Below are positions 23,991-34,035 of a stretch of 45,566 nucleotides of DNA, one piece after another. Source of the stretch: NZQO01 sp964639255 (GTDB lineage: Bacteria; Bacteroidota; Bacteroidia; Flavobacteriales; Flavobacteriaceae); the NCBI GenBank assembly GCA_964639255.1, contig CAZXDP010000017.1:1-45566 (forward strand), given 5' to 3'. The notes under the pieces were generated by a model. It searched no databases, was not told the origin of the DNA, and saw nothing but the letters and a program-made list of their open reading frames with translations. The translations under genes and the position numbers were made by a program. Each line of letters begins with the position of its first letter. The first letter of the stretch is position 1.

Positions 23991-25024
23991 GGCGCCGGAT
24001 TGGGAAACAGGGCGTGTACCGCTTCGATTTCAGATCGAATTTCTTCGGAAAGGAGTACGTCTATGCTATCTATATTTTCCTTTAGCTGCCCTAAGGTAGT
24101 CGCCCCAATGATGGTGGAGGTTACAAAAGGCCGTTGTCGTACAAAAGCCAAGGCCATTTGTGCCAGCGACAAGCCGTGCTGCTGAGCAATGGCTTGGTAT
24201 TTGGCAAGGGCCCGGAAAGCTCCCTCGGTATGATAGCGTGAATAATTGGGGAATAGTGTAACCCGTGCCCCGGCAGGCTTTGCACCGTTCATGTACTTTC
24301 CGGTTAGCTGCCCAAAGGCCAAAGGCGAATACGGCAAATACGCCAGTTTTTCGCGTAATAGAACTTCCGTTAGTCCAATCTCGTCCCTCCGGTTCAATAG
24401 GTTATAGGCATTTTGTAGGGAAACCATCTTCAGTTTTCCGCGGCGTGCCTCTTCCATATACCGCATGGCGCCATAGGGTGTTTCGTTGCTTAGCCCTACG
24501 TATCGCACCAAGCCTCTGTCTACAAAGTGTTGAAGCCGCTCCAGCACTTCAGAAAAATTATCTTCCCATTGGGTCTGGGCCGTATAGGGAAATTCCCTCA
24601 CACCGAATATATTCACAGGTCGTTCTGGCCAGTGCAATTGAAAAAGATCCAAATAATCGGTTTGAAGGCGTTGCAAGCTTTTATGCAACGCATCTTCCAG
24701 TGAAGCCCGACTAAAGGATAAATCGTCCCGAATATGCTTGAATGCCCTATTGGGACCCGCAATTTTGGAGGCTAGCACGAGGTCCTGGCGCCTCCCCGAT
24801 TTCTTGAGCCAATTTCCAATAATACGCTCTGTGCTTCCCTGTGTTTGTGACCTCCCTGGCACCGAGTACATTTCGGCCGTATCGATGAAATTCACACCGT
24901 TCGCCACGGCAAAATCCAATTGTTTATGGCCTTCCTCTTCGGTATTCTGTTCGCCCCAGGTCATAGTGCCCAGGCAAATGGCAGAAACTATAAGGTCGCT
25001 ATTGGGAAAGTTATTGTATTGCAT
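23987..25024 (-). CDS. Aldo/keto reductase (Tas-like)
   Basis: A 345-residue NADPH-dependent aldo/keto reductase with the TIM-barrel catalytic tetrad Asp48 and Tyr53 (NFIDTAEMYSVPG), Lys87 (LVLASKIAG) and His131 (LFQLHWPERP). The long form and the 'CLGTMTWGEQNTEEEGHKQLD' opening match the Tas subgroup of E. coli. The C-terminal NADP-binding stretch 'STIIGATTLGQLKENIDSI' is present. Substrates of this group are mostly unassigned aldehydes and ketones. It is convergent with the acyl-CoA dehydrogenase and shares 4 bases (ttaa) of stop codons with it; a 29-base gap separates it from the OmpA-type gene upstream, which is in the same direction. Confidence 0.92.
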   Translation of the reverse strand: MQYNNFPNSDLIVSAICLGTMTWGEQNTEEEGHKQLDFAVANGVNFIDTAEMYSVPGRSQTQGSTERIIGNWLKKSGRRQDLVLASKIAGPNRAFKHIRDDLSFSRASLEDALHKSLQRLQTDYLDLFQLHWPERPVNIFGVREFPYTAQTQWEDNFSEVLERLQHFVDRGLVRYVGLSNETPYGAMRYMEEARRGKLKMVSLQNAYNLLNRRDEIGLTEVLLREKLAYLPYSPLAFGQLTGKYMNGAKPAGARVTLFPNYSRYHTEGAFRALAKYQAIAQQHGLSLAQMALAFVRQRPFVTSTIIGATTLGQLKENIDSIDVLLSEEIRSEIEAVHALFPNPAP

Positions 25025-25053
25025 TTTGAAGCAAATGGTATAGTAAAGCTGGG

Positions 25054-26007
25054 TTACAATTCATTCAGCAATCGGCTTATTTCGTCCAATTTTGGCGTTA
25101 AAATTACTTCGATGCGCCGGTTTTTGGCTCTTCCCTCTGAAGTTGTGTTGGTGGCAATGGGGGCGTATTCACTTCGACCCGCTGCCGTTAGATTGTCTTT
25201 TGGGATAGCGGAATTTTCGGTTAAAATTTCGACGATGGCCGTGGCGCGTTTGGTTGAGAGATCCCAATTATCCTTTAAGGGACCACTCCCACCGTAAGGT
25301 ACGTTATCGGTATGGCCCTCAATTAGTACAGCGATTTCTGGATTCGCGGCAAGCACCTTCCCCAATTCTACTACGGCTTCGCGGCCGCGACTGTTCACCG
25401 CCCAACTACCACTCTCGAACAGCAATTTATTTTCCATAGAAACGTATACATTACCATTGCGTTGCTCTACGGTGAGTCCATTACCCTCAAAATTTGTCAA
25501 TGCCGCGGAAATGGCATCTTTAAGCGCGCTCATTTTCGCATCCTTTGCGGCAATAATCCCCTCAAGTTCCTCAACTCGCTGGGACCTACTGGCCAATTCT
25601 TTTTGTAGTTGTTTGAGACGTGCCTCCTCTTGGGCAAGCGCACGTTCTTTCTCTTCCAACTGAACGAGCAGCGCCCGGTTTCGTTCCAAATTCTCAATAA
25701 GGGCGGAAGAACTATTTGCCTCAAGGGCATCATAGCTTTCCTTGAGGCGGTTGTAATTGTTTTCGCAAGCAGACAGCTCCATAGCCAGACGGCTCTTTTC
25801 GGCATTCAAAGTAGCGATTTCTTCTTTCAGCAAATCTACCGCGTAAGATTTTCCGCTGGCATCGGCATTATCCAATTGCGACATCAACTGCTCATTTTCG
25901 GCTTTAAGCGCGTTGTATCGTTGCTGCAAATCTTCGTATATCTTTGAGGACACACAGGATGTTAACAATAGCGAAAGCACAACAACGAAGATGATTTTAA
26001 ATGGCAT
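25054..26007 (-). CDS. OmpA-family lipoprotein with coiled coil
   Basis: A 317-residue outer-membrane lipoprotein. The signal peptide ends in LLLTSC with Cys18 as lipid anchor. A long coiled coil (about 25-165; DLQQRYNALKAENEQLMSQL and similar heptads) leads to an OmpA C-terminal domain (about 195-310) with 'LIEGHTDNVPYGG', 'NWDLSTKRATAIVEIL' and 'RSEYAPIATNTTSEGRAKNR', whose Asp and Arg residues bind the diaminopimelate of peptidoglycan. It should tether the outer membrane to the cell wall over a distance set by the coiled coil. A TAtcTTTG element lies 22 bases upstream. The aldo/keto reductase gene follows in the same direction and may be co-transcribed. Confidence 0.93.
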   Translation of the reverse strand: MPFKIIFVVVLSLLLTSCVSSKIYEDLQQRYNALKAENEQLMSQLDNADASGKSYAVDLLKEEIATLNAEKSRLAMELSACENNYNRLKESYDALEANSSSALIENLERNRALLVQLEEKERALAQEEARLKQLQKELASRSQRVEELEGIIAAKDAKMSALKDAISAALTNFEGNGLTVEQRNGNVYVSMENKLLFESGSWAVNSRGREAVVELGKVLAANPEIAVLIEGHTDNVPYGGSGPLKDNWDLSTKRATAIVEILTENSAIPKDNLTAAGRSEYAPIATNTTSEGRAKNRRIEVILTPKLDEISRLLNEL

Positions 26008-26029
26008 AGCAATTGGATATTTCGTTCGA

Positions 26030-26037
26030 CAAAGATA
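26030..26037 (-). promoter_or_regulatory. -7 element of the OmpA-family lipoprotein gene
   Basis: CAAAGATA on the plus strand reads TATCTTTG leftward, identical to the atpD element, 22 bases before the ATG at 26007. No good -33 element is seen. Confidence 0.55.
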
Positions 26038-26065
26038 GGTTACTAGGCAATGGGCCCTTAGAGTG

Positions 26066-26830
26066 TTAAAATTGAAGCTCCACCAATAGCGGACAATGGT
26101 CGCTGTGCTTCGCCTCTGGAAGTATAACGGCCCTTTTCAAATTTTCTTGCAACGGCTGGGATACCAAATTGTAATCGATACGCCACCCCTTGTTATTGTT
26201 TCGGGCATTGGCACGATAACTCCACCAAGTATACTGGTGCGGTTCTTTGTTGAAGTGCCTAAAGCTATCTATGAATCCGCTTTCCAGAAAACTGCCCAAC
26301 CATTCCCGCTCCACCGGCAAAAAACCTGAAACATTGGCATTGCGTATTGGATCGTGAATATCTATGGCACGATGGCAAATATTGTAATCGCCGCAAATTA
26401 CGAGATTGGGGATTTCAGCTTTCAACGAATTTACATATTCCTGAAAATCGGCCATATAGGTTAGTTTATGCTCTAGCCGATTAATATTGGTCCCGCTAGG
26501 CAAGTAAAGGCTCATAATAGACACGTCATCGAAATCTACCCGAAGGTTGCGACCTTCGGCATCCATGTATTCGATCCCCGTTCCATACGCCACGTGGTTG
26601 GGCGCTGTTTTACTGAAGATCGCCACCCCGCTATAACCCTTTTTCTGTGCGCTGAACCAATAATGATAAGGATAACCTGCGGCCTCAATCGCCTCGGTAT
26701 CAACTTGGTCTTCGGTCGCTTTGGTTTCTTGCACACATAGTACATCTGGGTTGGCGGTTTTTAGCCAATCGATAAAACCCTTTCGCATTGCCGCCCGAAT
26801 ACCATTAACATTGTATGATATAATTTTCAA
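26066..26830 (-). CDS. xth: Exodeoxyribonuclease III / AP endonuclease
   Basis: A 254-residue metal-dependent endonuclease/exonuclease/phosphatase-fold enzyme for base-excision repair; it cuts at abasic sites and trims 3' ends. Signature residues are Asn7 in SYNVNGIRAA, Glu35 in VLCVQETKA, Tyr in 'SLYLPSGT', the 'VICGDYNICH' Asp/Asn pair, and the terminal 'KHSDHCPLLVEL' with the catalytic Asp-His. Length is normal. The start appears to be TTG at 26830, preceded about 9 bases upstream by AAGGA, one of the few Shine-Dalgarno-like sequences in the window. It is divergent from the large outer-membrane protein gene. Confidence 0.96.
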   Translation of the reverse strand: MKIISYNVNGIRAAMRKGFIDWLKTANPDVLCVQETKATEDQVDTEAIEAAGYPYHYWFSAQKKGYSGVAIFSKTAPNHVAYGTGIEYMDAEGRNLRVDFDDVSIMSLYLPSGTNINRLEHKLTYMADFQEYVNSLKAEIPNLVICGDYNICHRAIDIHDPIRNANVSGFLPVEREWLGSFLESGFIDSFRHFNKEPHQYTWWSYRANARNNNKGWRIDYNLVSQPLQENLKRAVILPEAKHSDHCPLLVELQF

Positions 26831-27001
26831 AACAATTTCCTTTATATAAATTAAATCTTTTCCGCACCGTACAATGGATTCACACTGTTACGGTACCGTG
26901 CTAAAATAATCAAGTTTGTATTTTTACGCTACCCCATACGACAAAGGTTTTCATAAAATAGTTCACAAAATAAATTCGGTTGTTGTAAGTTGTATACTTG
27001 G

Positions 27002-30000
27002 ATGAAGGCACGGCTTTTACTTTTTTTCTTTATGGTGGGGTGGGCTGGCCTTGGTCAAAACCTTCCTTCGATATACCAAAGCAAGAAAATAGCGGTTGCC
27101 GATACGATTGTGGTAGATACCTTGTCCCTCAATCCTGCCCGGTTTGAGCTGGTCGATGCTAGCGGAAAGCAGATAGACACATCCGAATATAAAATTGACT
27201 TTCAACAGGGCACGCTTTTTTTGTCGACAAAACTGCAAGCCAGAACCGACTCTGTAATGGTAGCCTACCTTCGTTACCCTAGGTTTCTTACCAAAAAATA
27301 TTTTACGTTCGACCCGAAGATTATCGTTCCCAACACAGGAACAATCGACAGGTTGTATTCATTACAGGAAAGCACTTCGCAAAATGTGTTTACCCCCTTC
27401 GAGGGTCTTAACACCGTTGGTAGTATTACAAGAGGCATCACGATAGGAAATAACCAGAATGCTGTGGTAAATAGCGAGCTCGATCTGCAAATTACGGGAA
27501 AGCTTAGCGATAAGGTGTCCTTACGGGCGTCTATACAAGATGCCAATATTCCTACACAAGAAGGTGGATATTCACAAAGTCTAGATGAGTTCGATCAAAT
27601 TTTTATTGAATTGTTCAGTGACAATTGGCGTATTCGAGCGGGCGATGTGGACTTAATCAACACTGAGAGCTATTTCGCTCGATTCGTGAAAAAAGTGCAG
27701 GGAGTCTCCTTGGGAGGTACGCTGAACCACGCTAACGGTGCCAAAACAACTGCCTTTGCCTCTGGGGCACTGGTGCGCGGTATTTTTGCAAGGAGTGAGT
27801 TTGTGGGCACAGAGGGCAACCAAGGACCCTATAAATTGGTAGGGCCCAATGGAGAGCTTTTCATATTAATCGTTTCAGGTAGCGAACGTGTGTATGTAAA
27901 TGGACTGCTCTTGGAAAGGGGTGAAAACAACGATTATGTAATAGATTACAATGCCGGGGAACTCAAATTTAACCCCACCTATCCCATAACTAGCAATATG
28001 CGAATCGTGGTAGAATATCAATACACCGACAGGAATTATACGCGATTTATAGGGTACGGGGGTGGCGGATATACTTCGGACACTTTCGAGATTGGCGCCT
28101 ATGCCTATTCAGAAAATGATGCCAAAAACCAACCACTTCAGCAGAATTTAAGCGAGGAGCAGGTCGCCATACTCCAGGCGGCAGGCGATGATATGGATGC
28201 GATGACCGCACCATCGGCAGTGCCCGACAGCTTTTCGGAAAATAAGATCTTATACCGAAAGGAGATTGTTAATGGTGAAGAAATTTTCGTGTTTTCCAGC
28301 AATCCGGAAGACGAATTGTTTAGCGTGCGCTTTAGTTTGGTAGGCCCCAATATGGGAAATTATATAGTGAGCGACGAAGGAGCGATTAGCCGAATATTTG
28401 AGTACATACCGCCCGTAAATGGAGTGCCACAGGGAAACTATGAACCCATTGTGAGGCTGAACGCTCCAGTAAGGTTGCAAATAGGCGGGGTTAATGGAGC
28501 GTACCGCCCTTCTGAAAAGACCGATATTGCTTTTGAACTTGCCGGGAGCAAGAACGACCTAAACTTATTCTCAACTTTAGATGATGACAACAATGACGGG
28601 TTTGCTGCGCGTTTAGCGGCAAAACAGAACATTCTTACTACCACGGATACCTTACAGATAGACGGGTTCGGTTCTATCGATTTTGTAAACCGCGATTTCA
28701 GGACGATAGAGCGACTCTATAATATTGAATTTAGCAGAGATTGGAATTTGGTGGCTCCCACGGGCAACCAGCGTTTCCTCATTGGCGGTGCCGAACTAAC
28801 CAAGCCGAAGCTCGGGGGCGCTAGATATGAATTTCAAAATTTAGATTTTTCGGAGAATTTCAGCGGTATTCGCCACGTGCTCGCCTCTGGGTTACGGGCA
28901 GGTAAATTTCGGTTTTTAACGAACGGCAGTTACTTAAATAGCGAAGGCGATTCCCTCGACTCCAAATTTCTGCGATTTACCCATTCCACCACATATTCCT
29001 TCAATAAAGCCTGGGTAGGCGGTAAGGTCGATTTGGAAGACAATGTGATAAAACAGGTACGCACCGACAGCCTTACTCCGGTAAGCCAGCGTTTTTATGA
29101 TTACGAGGTTTTCTCTGGTGTGGGGGACAGTACAGGCATTTATGTGGCGGGGGGCTATCAATACCGCGTCAACGACAGTCTTCGCAACAATAATCTGGAA
29201 CGGGTAACAAGTTCGCACACCTATTATGTAAAATCTCGCGTGCTCAATTCTGAAGCCTCACAATTGTCGGTATTCGCTAATTACCGTACCCTAGATTTTA
29301 CCACGAGGAACACCGAAGATGAGCAATCGCTCAACTCTCGCATAGTGTACAACCAAACCCTGTGGCAGGGTGCCGTGCGTACCAATACGGTGTTGGAAAC
29401 CAACAACGGGGTGATTGCCAGGCAGGAATTTACCTATGTAAAAGTAGATCCTGGCCAGGGAGTTTATACTTGGAATGATTATAATAACAACGGAATTCAA
29501 GAATTGGAAGAATTTGAAGTGGCACAGTTTCAGGACCAGGCCGAGTATGTTCGCATATTACTCCCCAACCAGATTTTCCTGCGTATTCGCGAAAATAAGT
29601 TTAGCCAGATCCTTACGTTATATCCTCAGCAATGGTCGTCAGAGTCCGGACTGAAAAAAATCGCCTCCCAATTTTACAACCAAACTTCGTTTATACTAGA
29701 CCGAAAAGTGAGGCGGCGAAACGATGTCTTCAACATCAACCCTTTTGAAGATGGCGGTGAGGACCAATTGGGGCTTTCGCTCAACTTTCGAAACATTTTA
29801 TTTTTTAACCGTGGGAAACAGCGGTACACGACCAGTTATACCTTTATCTCTACTTCCAACACCAATCTACTTTCGGTAGGTTTACAGGAGAATTCTTTAC
29901 AAAGCCATCAATTAAATGTGAATCATCTTTTCTGGAAAACTTGGCTCCTGAGCTTAAAAGGTGCCGTTGGCACCAACGAGAGCATTTCAGAAAACTTTGC

Positions 30001-30418
30001 GGGGCGCAATTTTGAGCTGGATACTTACGAGGTAAATCCCAAAATATCCTATTTGCTAGACCCGCAAACTCGTTTTGACGTGTTCTACCAATTTCTGAAC
30101 AAGGACAATTTGCTGGGCGATAGAGAGCGTTTAGATCAGCAGAAACTGGGGATGTCCTTTGCTTATGCCAATGCCGCGAAAATTTCGGTGAGTGGAGAGT
30201 TCAACTATATCGACAACCAGTTCGAGGGAAGCGCTTTTTCGCCCGTCGCTTACCAAATGTTGGAAGGACTGCAGCCTGGAACCAATTTTACCTGGCAGTT
30301 ATTATTTCAGAAACGAATTACGAAGTATCTAGATGCGAACCTGTCGTATTTTGGCCGAAAGAGCGAAAACAGCAAGGCAGTACATACGGGTACTGTACAA
30401 TTACGAGCTTTTTTTTAA
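27002..30418 (+). CDS. Large predicted outer-membrane beta-barrel protein
   Basis: A 1138-residue protein; the ATG at 27002 gives a clean signal peptide (MKARLLLFFFMVGWAGLGQ), whereas a TTG 12 bases earlier adds nothing. After an N-terminal beta domain (about 25-110) comes 'NTVGSITRGITIGNNQNAVV' and a long run of alternating, aromatic-rich strands typical of a barrel (for example 'VSLRASIQDANIP', 'TRFDVFYQFLNKDN', ending 'VHTGTVQLRAFF' with a terminal Phe as in barrel signals). A segment 'SERVYVNGLLLERGENNDYV'/'IDYNAGELKF' resembles repeats in the T9SS translocon protein SprA, but this protein is half that size. Exact function unknown. It has no T9SS sorting domain and ends at a strong hairpin. 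Confidence 0.75.
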   Translation: MKARLLLFFFMVGWAGLGQNLPSIYQSKKIAVADTIVVDTLSLNPARFELVDASGKQIDTSEYKIDFQQGTLFLSTKLQARTDSVMVAYLRYPRFLTKKYFTFDPKIIVPNTGTIDRLYSLQESTSQNVFTPFEGLNTVGSITRGITIGNNQNAVVNSELDLQITGKLSDKVSLRASIQDANIPTQEGGYSQSLDEFDQIFIELFSDNWRIRAGDVDLINTESYFARFVKKVQGVSLGGTLNHANGAKTTAFASGALVRGIFARSEFVGTEGNQGPYKLVGPNGELFILIVSGSERVYVNGLLLERGENNDYVIDYNAGELKFNPTYPITSNMRIVVEYQYTDRNYTRFIGYGGGGYTSDTFEIGAYAYSENDAKNQPLQQNLSEEQVAILQAAGDDMDAMTAPSAVPDSFSENKILYRKEIVNGEEIFVFSSNPEDELFSVRFSLVGPNMGNYIVSDEGAISRIFEYIPPVNGVPQGNYEPIVRLNAPVRLQIGGVNGAYRPSEKTDIAFELAGSKNDLNLFSTLDDDNNDGFAARLAAKQNILTTTDTLQIDGFGSIDFVNRDFRTIERLYNIEFSRDWNLVAPTGNQRFLIGGAELTKPKLGGARYEFQNLDFSENFSGIRHVLASGLRAGKFRFLTNGSYLNSEGDSLDSKFLRFTHSTTYSFNKAWVGGKVDLEDNVIKQVRTDSLTPVSQRFYDYEVFSGVGDSTGIYVAGGYQYRVNDSLRNNNLERVTSSHTYYVKSRVLNSEASQLSVFANYRTLDFTTRNTEDEQSLNSRIVYNQTLWQGAVRTNTVLETNNGVIARQEFTYVKVDPGQGVYTWNDYNNNGIQELEEFEVAQFQDQAEYVRILLPNQIFLRIRENKFSQILTLYPQQWSSESGLKKIASQFYNQTSFILDRKVRRRNDVFNINPFEDGGEDQLGLSLNFRNILFFNRGKQRYTTSYTFISTSNTNLLSVGLQENSLQSHQLNVNHLFWKTWLLSLKGAVGTNESISENFAGRNFELDTYEVNPKISYLLDPQTRFDVFYQFLNKDNLLGDRERLDQQKLGMSFAYANAAKISVSGEFNYIDNQFEGSAFSPVAYQMLEGLQPGTNFTWQLLFQKRITKYLDANLSYFGRKSENSKAVHTGTVQLRAFF

Positions 30419-30421
30419 AAT

Positions 30422-30456
30422 AAAAAGCCTTCGGGGGGACCGAAGGCTTTGTTTCT
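30422..30456. terminator. Bidirectional terminator between two convergent genes
   Basis: The arms aaagccttcg (30424-30433) and cgaaggcttt (30441-30450) form a 10-bp stem with a 7-base G-rich loop. It is followed by gtttct rightward and by a T-rich run leftward, so it can end both the large membrane-protein gene and the T9SS cargo gene at 30476. Confidence 0.85.
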
Positions 30457-30475
30457 AAAAAAAACGTTTGAGGGC

Positions 30476-33409
30476 TTATTCCACAACAATTTTCTTTATC
30501 TTACCAGTAACGCTATTTCCTACACGAACTAGGTAGACGCCACTACTTACATAAGACATATCCAAGGTGTAGTTAAATTGACCATTGTCTAAGTCCTTTC
30601 TGTGAAATGCAATGCGTTGTCCAAGAACATTGAAAACTGAGATCTCGAGTTTCTCAAAATTTCCAGGAGTTTGCAGGTTTATATCGAACACTTTATTGTT
30701 AGTGCTAGATATGATTAGTTCTGAATCGCCCAATGAATTATCATTCGTACCAAGAATCTCGGTGATATTCACACGGTAATCTTCAGTCTCACCATACGTA
30801 GTTTCGCTACATGCATCGGCAGGTACGGGAGCGTTCCAGTTGGTTTTGGCTCTCATAAGGTGTTCACCTAATGCGGCACCAGCTGGAATGGTAAAATCGA
30901 AAGTTTCTGTAAATGTACCAGCTCCAGATCCACTTGCGATCTCAACATTATCGATTATTTTTTCATCATTCGTGAATACAAAGTCATTGTTGAAATCAAT
31001 CCAAACCACAACGAATTGATCACCATACCCAGTAGTAATGGTTAGGTCGTTGGTACTATCAACTTCCAAATCTGTAATCTGTGCGGTAAAGTCCCCGTAA
31101 CCGTTAGGAGAACATCCTGAATTGTTATTGATAGTACCAAGGCCAAAGAATCGTATACCATCGCCAAGGGTACAGTTTGCCCCTGGTTGGCAGTTAGAAT
31201 TGACAACTGTTTTAACAGTCTCATCATTGGTTTCATCTGCATCACCCGCCAAATCGGTATAGGCCACAAATTCATAAGTTCCAAAGGCTGATAGGTCTGC
31301 TGTTTGAGTAAAGGTGTAAGTGGTTGAGCTATTGCCAGCCAAAGGCCCGGCAACTGTTTCCGTGACAGGTGTTCCGCCATCAATGGTATAGCTTACGTCA
31401 AAATTGCTTTGAGCCTCACCTCCGTAGTTGTTAATGGTTACTGTAACTGCTTCTGAAGCCGACAGATTTTCACCAGAGCTGGGAGCGGTTATAGCGCTTA
31501 CACCCAAATCGTTTGGTGGCAAGAATGTCACTTCTTTGGTAGTGCTGTCATTAGTATTATCCTCATCGGCTGCATAGTCTGTAAGCGCCGTGATTGAGTA
31601 AGTTTGCCCTACGTTATTAAGATCTGCTGTGGCAGTAAATGTATACTGCGCTGTAGCCGCCGAAGCTATAGTACCAGGAAATGCCTCGGTTACAACGGCT
31701 CCACCATCCACTTGATAAGATACATCAAAACCGGAAGCGGAATTTTGTCCATAATTGAATACAGTGATGGTTACCTGCTCGTTGGGGCCCAAGGTACCTG
31801 TTTCGGGAGCGTCGATGCTAATTACTCCTACATCATCGTTGAAATTTGGAGCTATTTGGAAAACGCCCACTACATCTTTACGGCCATTGTTCATATACTC
31901 ATTAATGAACCAAAACTGCTTGTCATTAGAAGGGTCGATGTCTATCTTACTATAATCACCATAACGGAGTCCCGGTATATTGGCGTTACCTGCGGCGATA
32001 AGCTCTTCAGAAACAGTCATCGTATTTAATGGGTCGTTTGCGTAGCGACCTGTATAGTATGAACTTACCCTAAAATTGGTAGGATTTGGCGTGGTGGGAC
32101 CTGCCATAGCAGAATATCCCATCCCGATGTTTCCTTGTAAATCCATCATCATACTGGCGTGCCAAGCGTGCTTTCCATCGGGAGAGGTATAGGTACCTTC
32201 CTGATAGATAGACCAAGGCTGGCCGTCACCACTCTGGCGAAGTTCGAACCAACGAACTCCTGCGCGTTCTCCCGAACTTGCATCTGTATCGACTACAAAG
32301 TTGAACACGGCAGAGTTATGTCCAGGAAATTTCCTGAATTGTGCTTGATTCATAATGGTTGCTTGCAAAGCATCGATAGCCACTCCATTGTTAGGCTGGG
32401 TCAAGTTGGAGAAACTTCCTCCATCGAATACAGAAATGAAAGAAGTAGTAGTTAATTCCACGGGACTGGAGATAGTAGAGTTTCCAGGAGTGTTCCAATC
32501 TACGTTTACGTTCCAAAGTTTTACGTGGTCTGTAGAAACGCCACTCCAGGCATCATCTTGTAGGTATACAATAGGTGCATTTCCAGGAGCGGGCATATTA
32601 TCGTCTGTTACATTTAACGCCTGTGGGCTATAAAAACCACTGGTGGCAATACCTGGTAAGGGAAAGCCGATTACTTGAGCCGAAGGATCTCCCGCCAACA
32701 TTGCATCTCTTTCCAAAGCATATACTCTGTTATTGGTGTTTCCGGTATTGTCGGTCATGTAATAGCCATCGCTCCATACCGATAATTTTTGGTAATCGTT
32801 GATGGTGTTGATTGTGTAGGTATACCACCCATCGTTTACTGGGTCAGGCCCGTCTGATACTGCAATCTGTGCGCCCGATCCTAAAAAAGAGAGGACCCAA
32901 CGGTCTGCAGCGCTATCGTATGAAACAGTAAGGTCACAGCAACCACCGTTCGGGAAGATGGTAGGATTAGGAGAAACTTGAGGGGTAAGGGCATTGCCTT
33001 GCTTATCATAAATTATAAAACCCGTATTGAACACCACTACTACGTGATTTGGGCCTACAGCCAAAGAAGGGTCCGTTGGCTGAGAGCTGGATGCGGCCGC
33101 ATCAAAAACCAATATAGGAGCTTTCGCATTGATTTTTTGCTCTAGCCTATGCGGGTTGGTAGCATAAAAATCGTTTTCTTTTTGTCCATCCTTTCCAGGA
33201 ACCACTGTATTTCTTGATGACCGACCATCTTGCATTTCTTGTTCTTTCACTCGCGCCGGGGGCAATTCTGTTCTTGAGGCAATGGAGGGTACATACTCCA
33301 TAGAATTGACCGTGCCTACATACGTTGCCTTGGTAAGTTCTCCTTCTTGGGCAAACAAAGTTGCCGAAAATAGAAGTACAAATAAGACTAAGGTACTTTT
33401 TAACTTCAT
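30476..33409 (-). CDS. T9SS-exported protein with propeller-like domain, two CARDB domains and GEVED domain
   Basis: A 977-residue secreted protein. The signal peptide is MKLKSTLVLFVLLFSATLFAQ. Residues about 95-510 form a beta-rich, probably propeller-like domain ('DPSLAVGPNHVVVVFNTGF', 'YDSAADRWVLSFLG', 'KLWNVNVDW') shared with the protein at 34074. Two CARDB adhesion modules follow (about 523-630 'DVGVISIDAPETGTL' and about 632-735 'DLGVSAITAPSSGENL'), then a GEVED domain (about 760-880; 'VVWIDFNNDFVFTNDE', ending 'YGETEDYRV') and a T9SS type A sorting domain (about 895-977; 'VFNVLGQRI', 'SSGVYLVRV', 'KIKKIVVE'). No catalytic motif is visible; an adhesive or scaffold role at the cell surface is inferred. 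Confidence 0.85.
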   Translation of the reverse strand: MKLKSTLVLFVLLFSATLFAQEGELTKATYVGTVNSMEYVPSIASRTELPPARVKEQEMQDGRSSRNTVVPGKDGQKENDFYATNPHRLEQKINAKAPILVFDAAASSSQPTDPSLAVGPNHVVVVFNTGFIIYDKQGNALTPQVSPNPTIFPNGGCCDLTVSYDSAADRWVLSFLGSGAQIAVSDGPDPVNDGWYTYTINTINDYQKLSVWSDGYYMTDNTGNTNNRVYALERDAMLAGDPSAQVIGFPLPGIATSGFYSPQALNVTDDNMPAPGNAPIVYLQDDAWSGVSTDHVKLWNVNVDWNTPGNSTISSPVELTTTSFISVFDGGSFSNLTQPNNGVAIDALQATIMNQAQFRKFPGHNSAVFNFVVDTDASSGERAGVRWFELRQSGDGQPWSIYQEGTYTSPDGKHAWHASMMMDLQGNIGMGYSAMAGPTTPNPTNFRVSSYYTGRYANDPLNTMTVSEELIAAGNANIPGLRYGDYSKIDIDPSNDKQFWFINEYMNNGRKDVVGVFQIAPNFNDDVGVISIDAPETGTLGPNEQVTITVFNYGQNSASGFDVSYQVDGGAVVTEAFPGTIASAATAQYTFTATADLNNVGQTYSITALTDYAADEDNTNDSTTKEVTFLPPNDLGVSAITAPSSGENLSASEAVTVTINNYGGEAQSNFDVSYTIDGGTPVTETVAGPLAGNSSTTYTFTQTADLSAFGTYEFVAYTDLAGDADETNDETVKTVVNSNCQPGANCTLGDGIRFFGLGTINNNSGCSPNGYGDFTAQITDLEVDSTNDLTITTGYGDQFVVVWIDFNNDFVFTNDEKIIDNVEIASGSGAGTFTETFDFTIPAGAALGEHLMRAKTNWNAPVPADACSETTYGETEDYRVNITEILGTNDNSLGDSELIISSTNNKVFDINLQTPGNFEKLEISVFNVLGQRIAFHRKDLDNGQFNYTLDMSYVSSGVYLVRVGNSVTGKIKKIVVE

Positions 33410-33663
33410 AAAAAATAATTTAAGGGAGTTGTTGTTAAAGATTTATTAATTCCTTAAAAATAATATCATTTACGGAAATGACCTCGGAAGAATCGTTAAA
33501 AAAATAAAACGCATATTTATCTGTATTTCAAATGGATGCTTGATTATTACTACAGTACTCTAGTAGGAATCGATGAAATATTCTGAATTAAAAATGCAAT
33601 TGTCCCGTCTATATAGTCTAAGAACAGCCATTTCTTTGTACATTTCACTTTCACTAAAATTAA

Positions 33664-34035
33664 ATGAAAATGGCAACATTAAAATTATCTTTTATTACTG
33701 CTTTCGCTTTTTTTATTTCTTGTTGTGGCACCAAGGAACGTTCTGTACAATCTAATACTAACGAAGAAATTACCGTTATGGCCCATGAAAAGAAAATGAT
33801 CGAAGATGGATTTATGAAAGGTACCATCGTTTATTCTGAAAAGGAGAACGATTGCCCTTACACCATAAGAGTGGAAGCCGACGAACCTTATTTCCTGGAT
33901 CCAATAAATTTAGATAGAGCCTATAAAAGTGATGGAGCGAAAGTATGGTTTACCTTTACCCCGCTCCGCAGAATGAACCGATGCGAAAAGGCCAATCCCG
34001 TAAATATTACCGAAATGGAAAAAAGAGGGGAATAA
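33664..34035 (+). CDS. Small predicted lipoprotein
   Basis: A 123-residue protein with a signal sequence ending FFISCC; Cys20 or Cys21 would be lipidated. The mature part 'DGFMKGTIVYSEKENDCPYT' to 'FTFTPLRRMNRCEKANPVNI' is a compact beta-type domain with two further cysteines that might form a disulfide. I recognise similar short lipoproteins in flavobacteria but no named function. It lies alone between two divergent-facing T9SS cargo genes; its last codons and stop are inside the terminator hairpin that follows. The 254 bases before it (33410-33663) hold no other gene that I can support. Confidence 0.78.
   Translation: MKMATLKLSFITAFAFFISCCGTKERSVQSNTNEEITVMAHEKKMIEDGFMKGTIVYSEKENDCPYTIRVEADEPYFLDPINLDRAYKSDGAKVWFTFTPLRRMNRCEKANPVNITEMEKRGE

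Noticed and set aside
26990..27001. TTG start for the large outer-membrane protein
   Set aside because: The ATG 12 bases downstream begins a clean signal peptide; the extra four residues add nothing.
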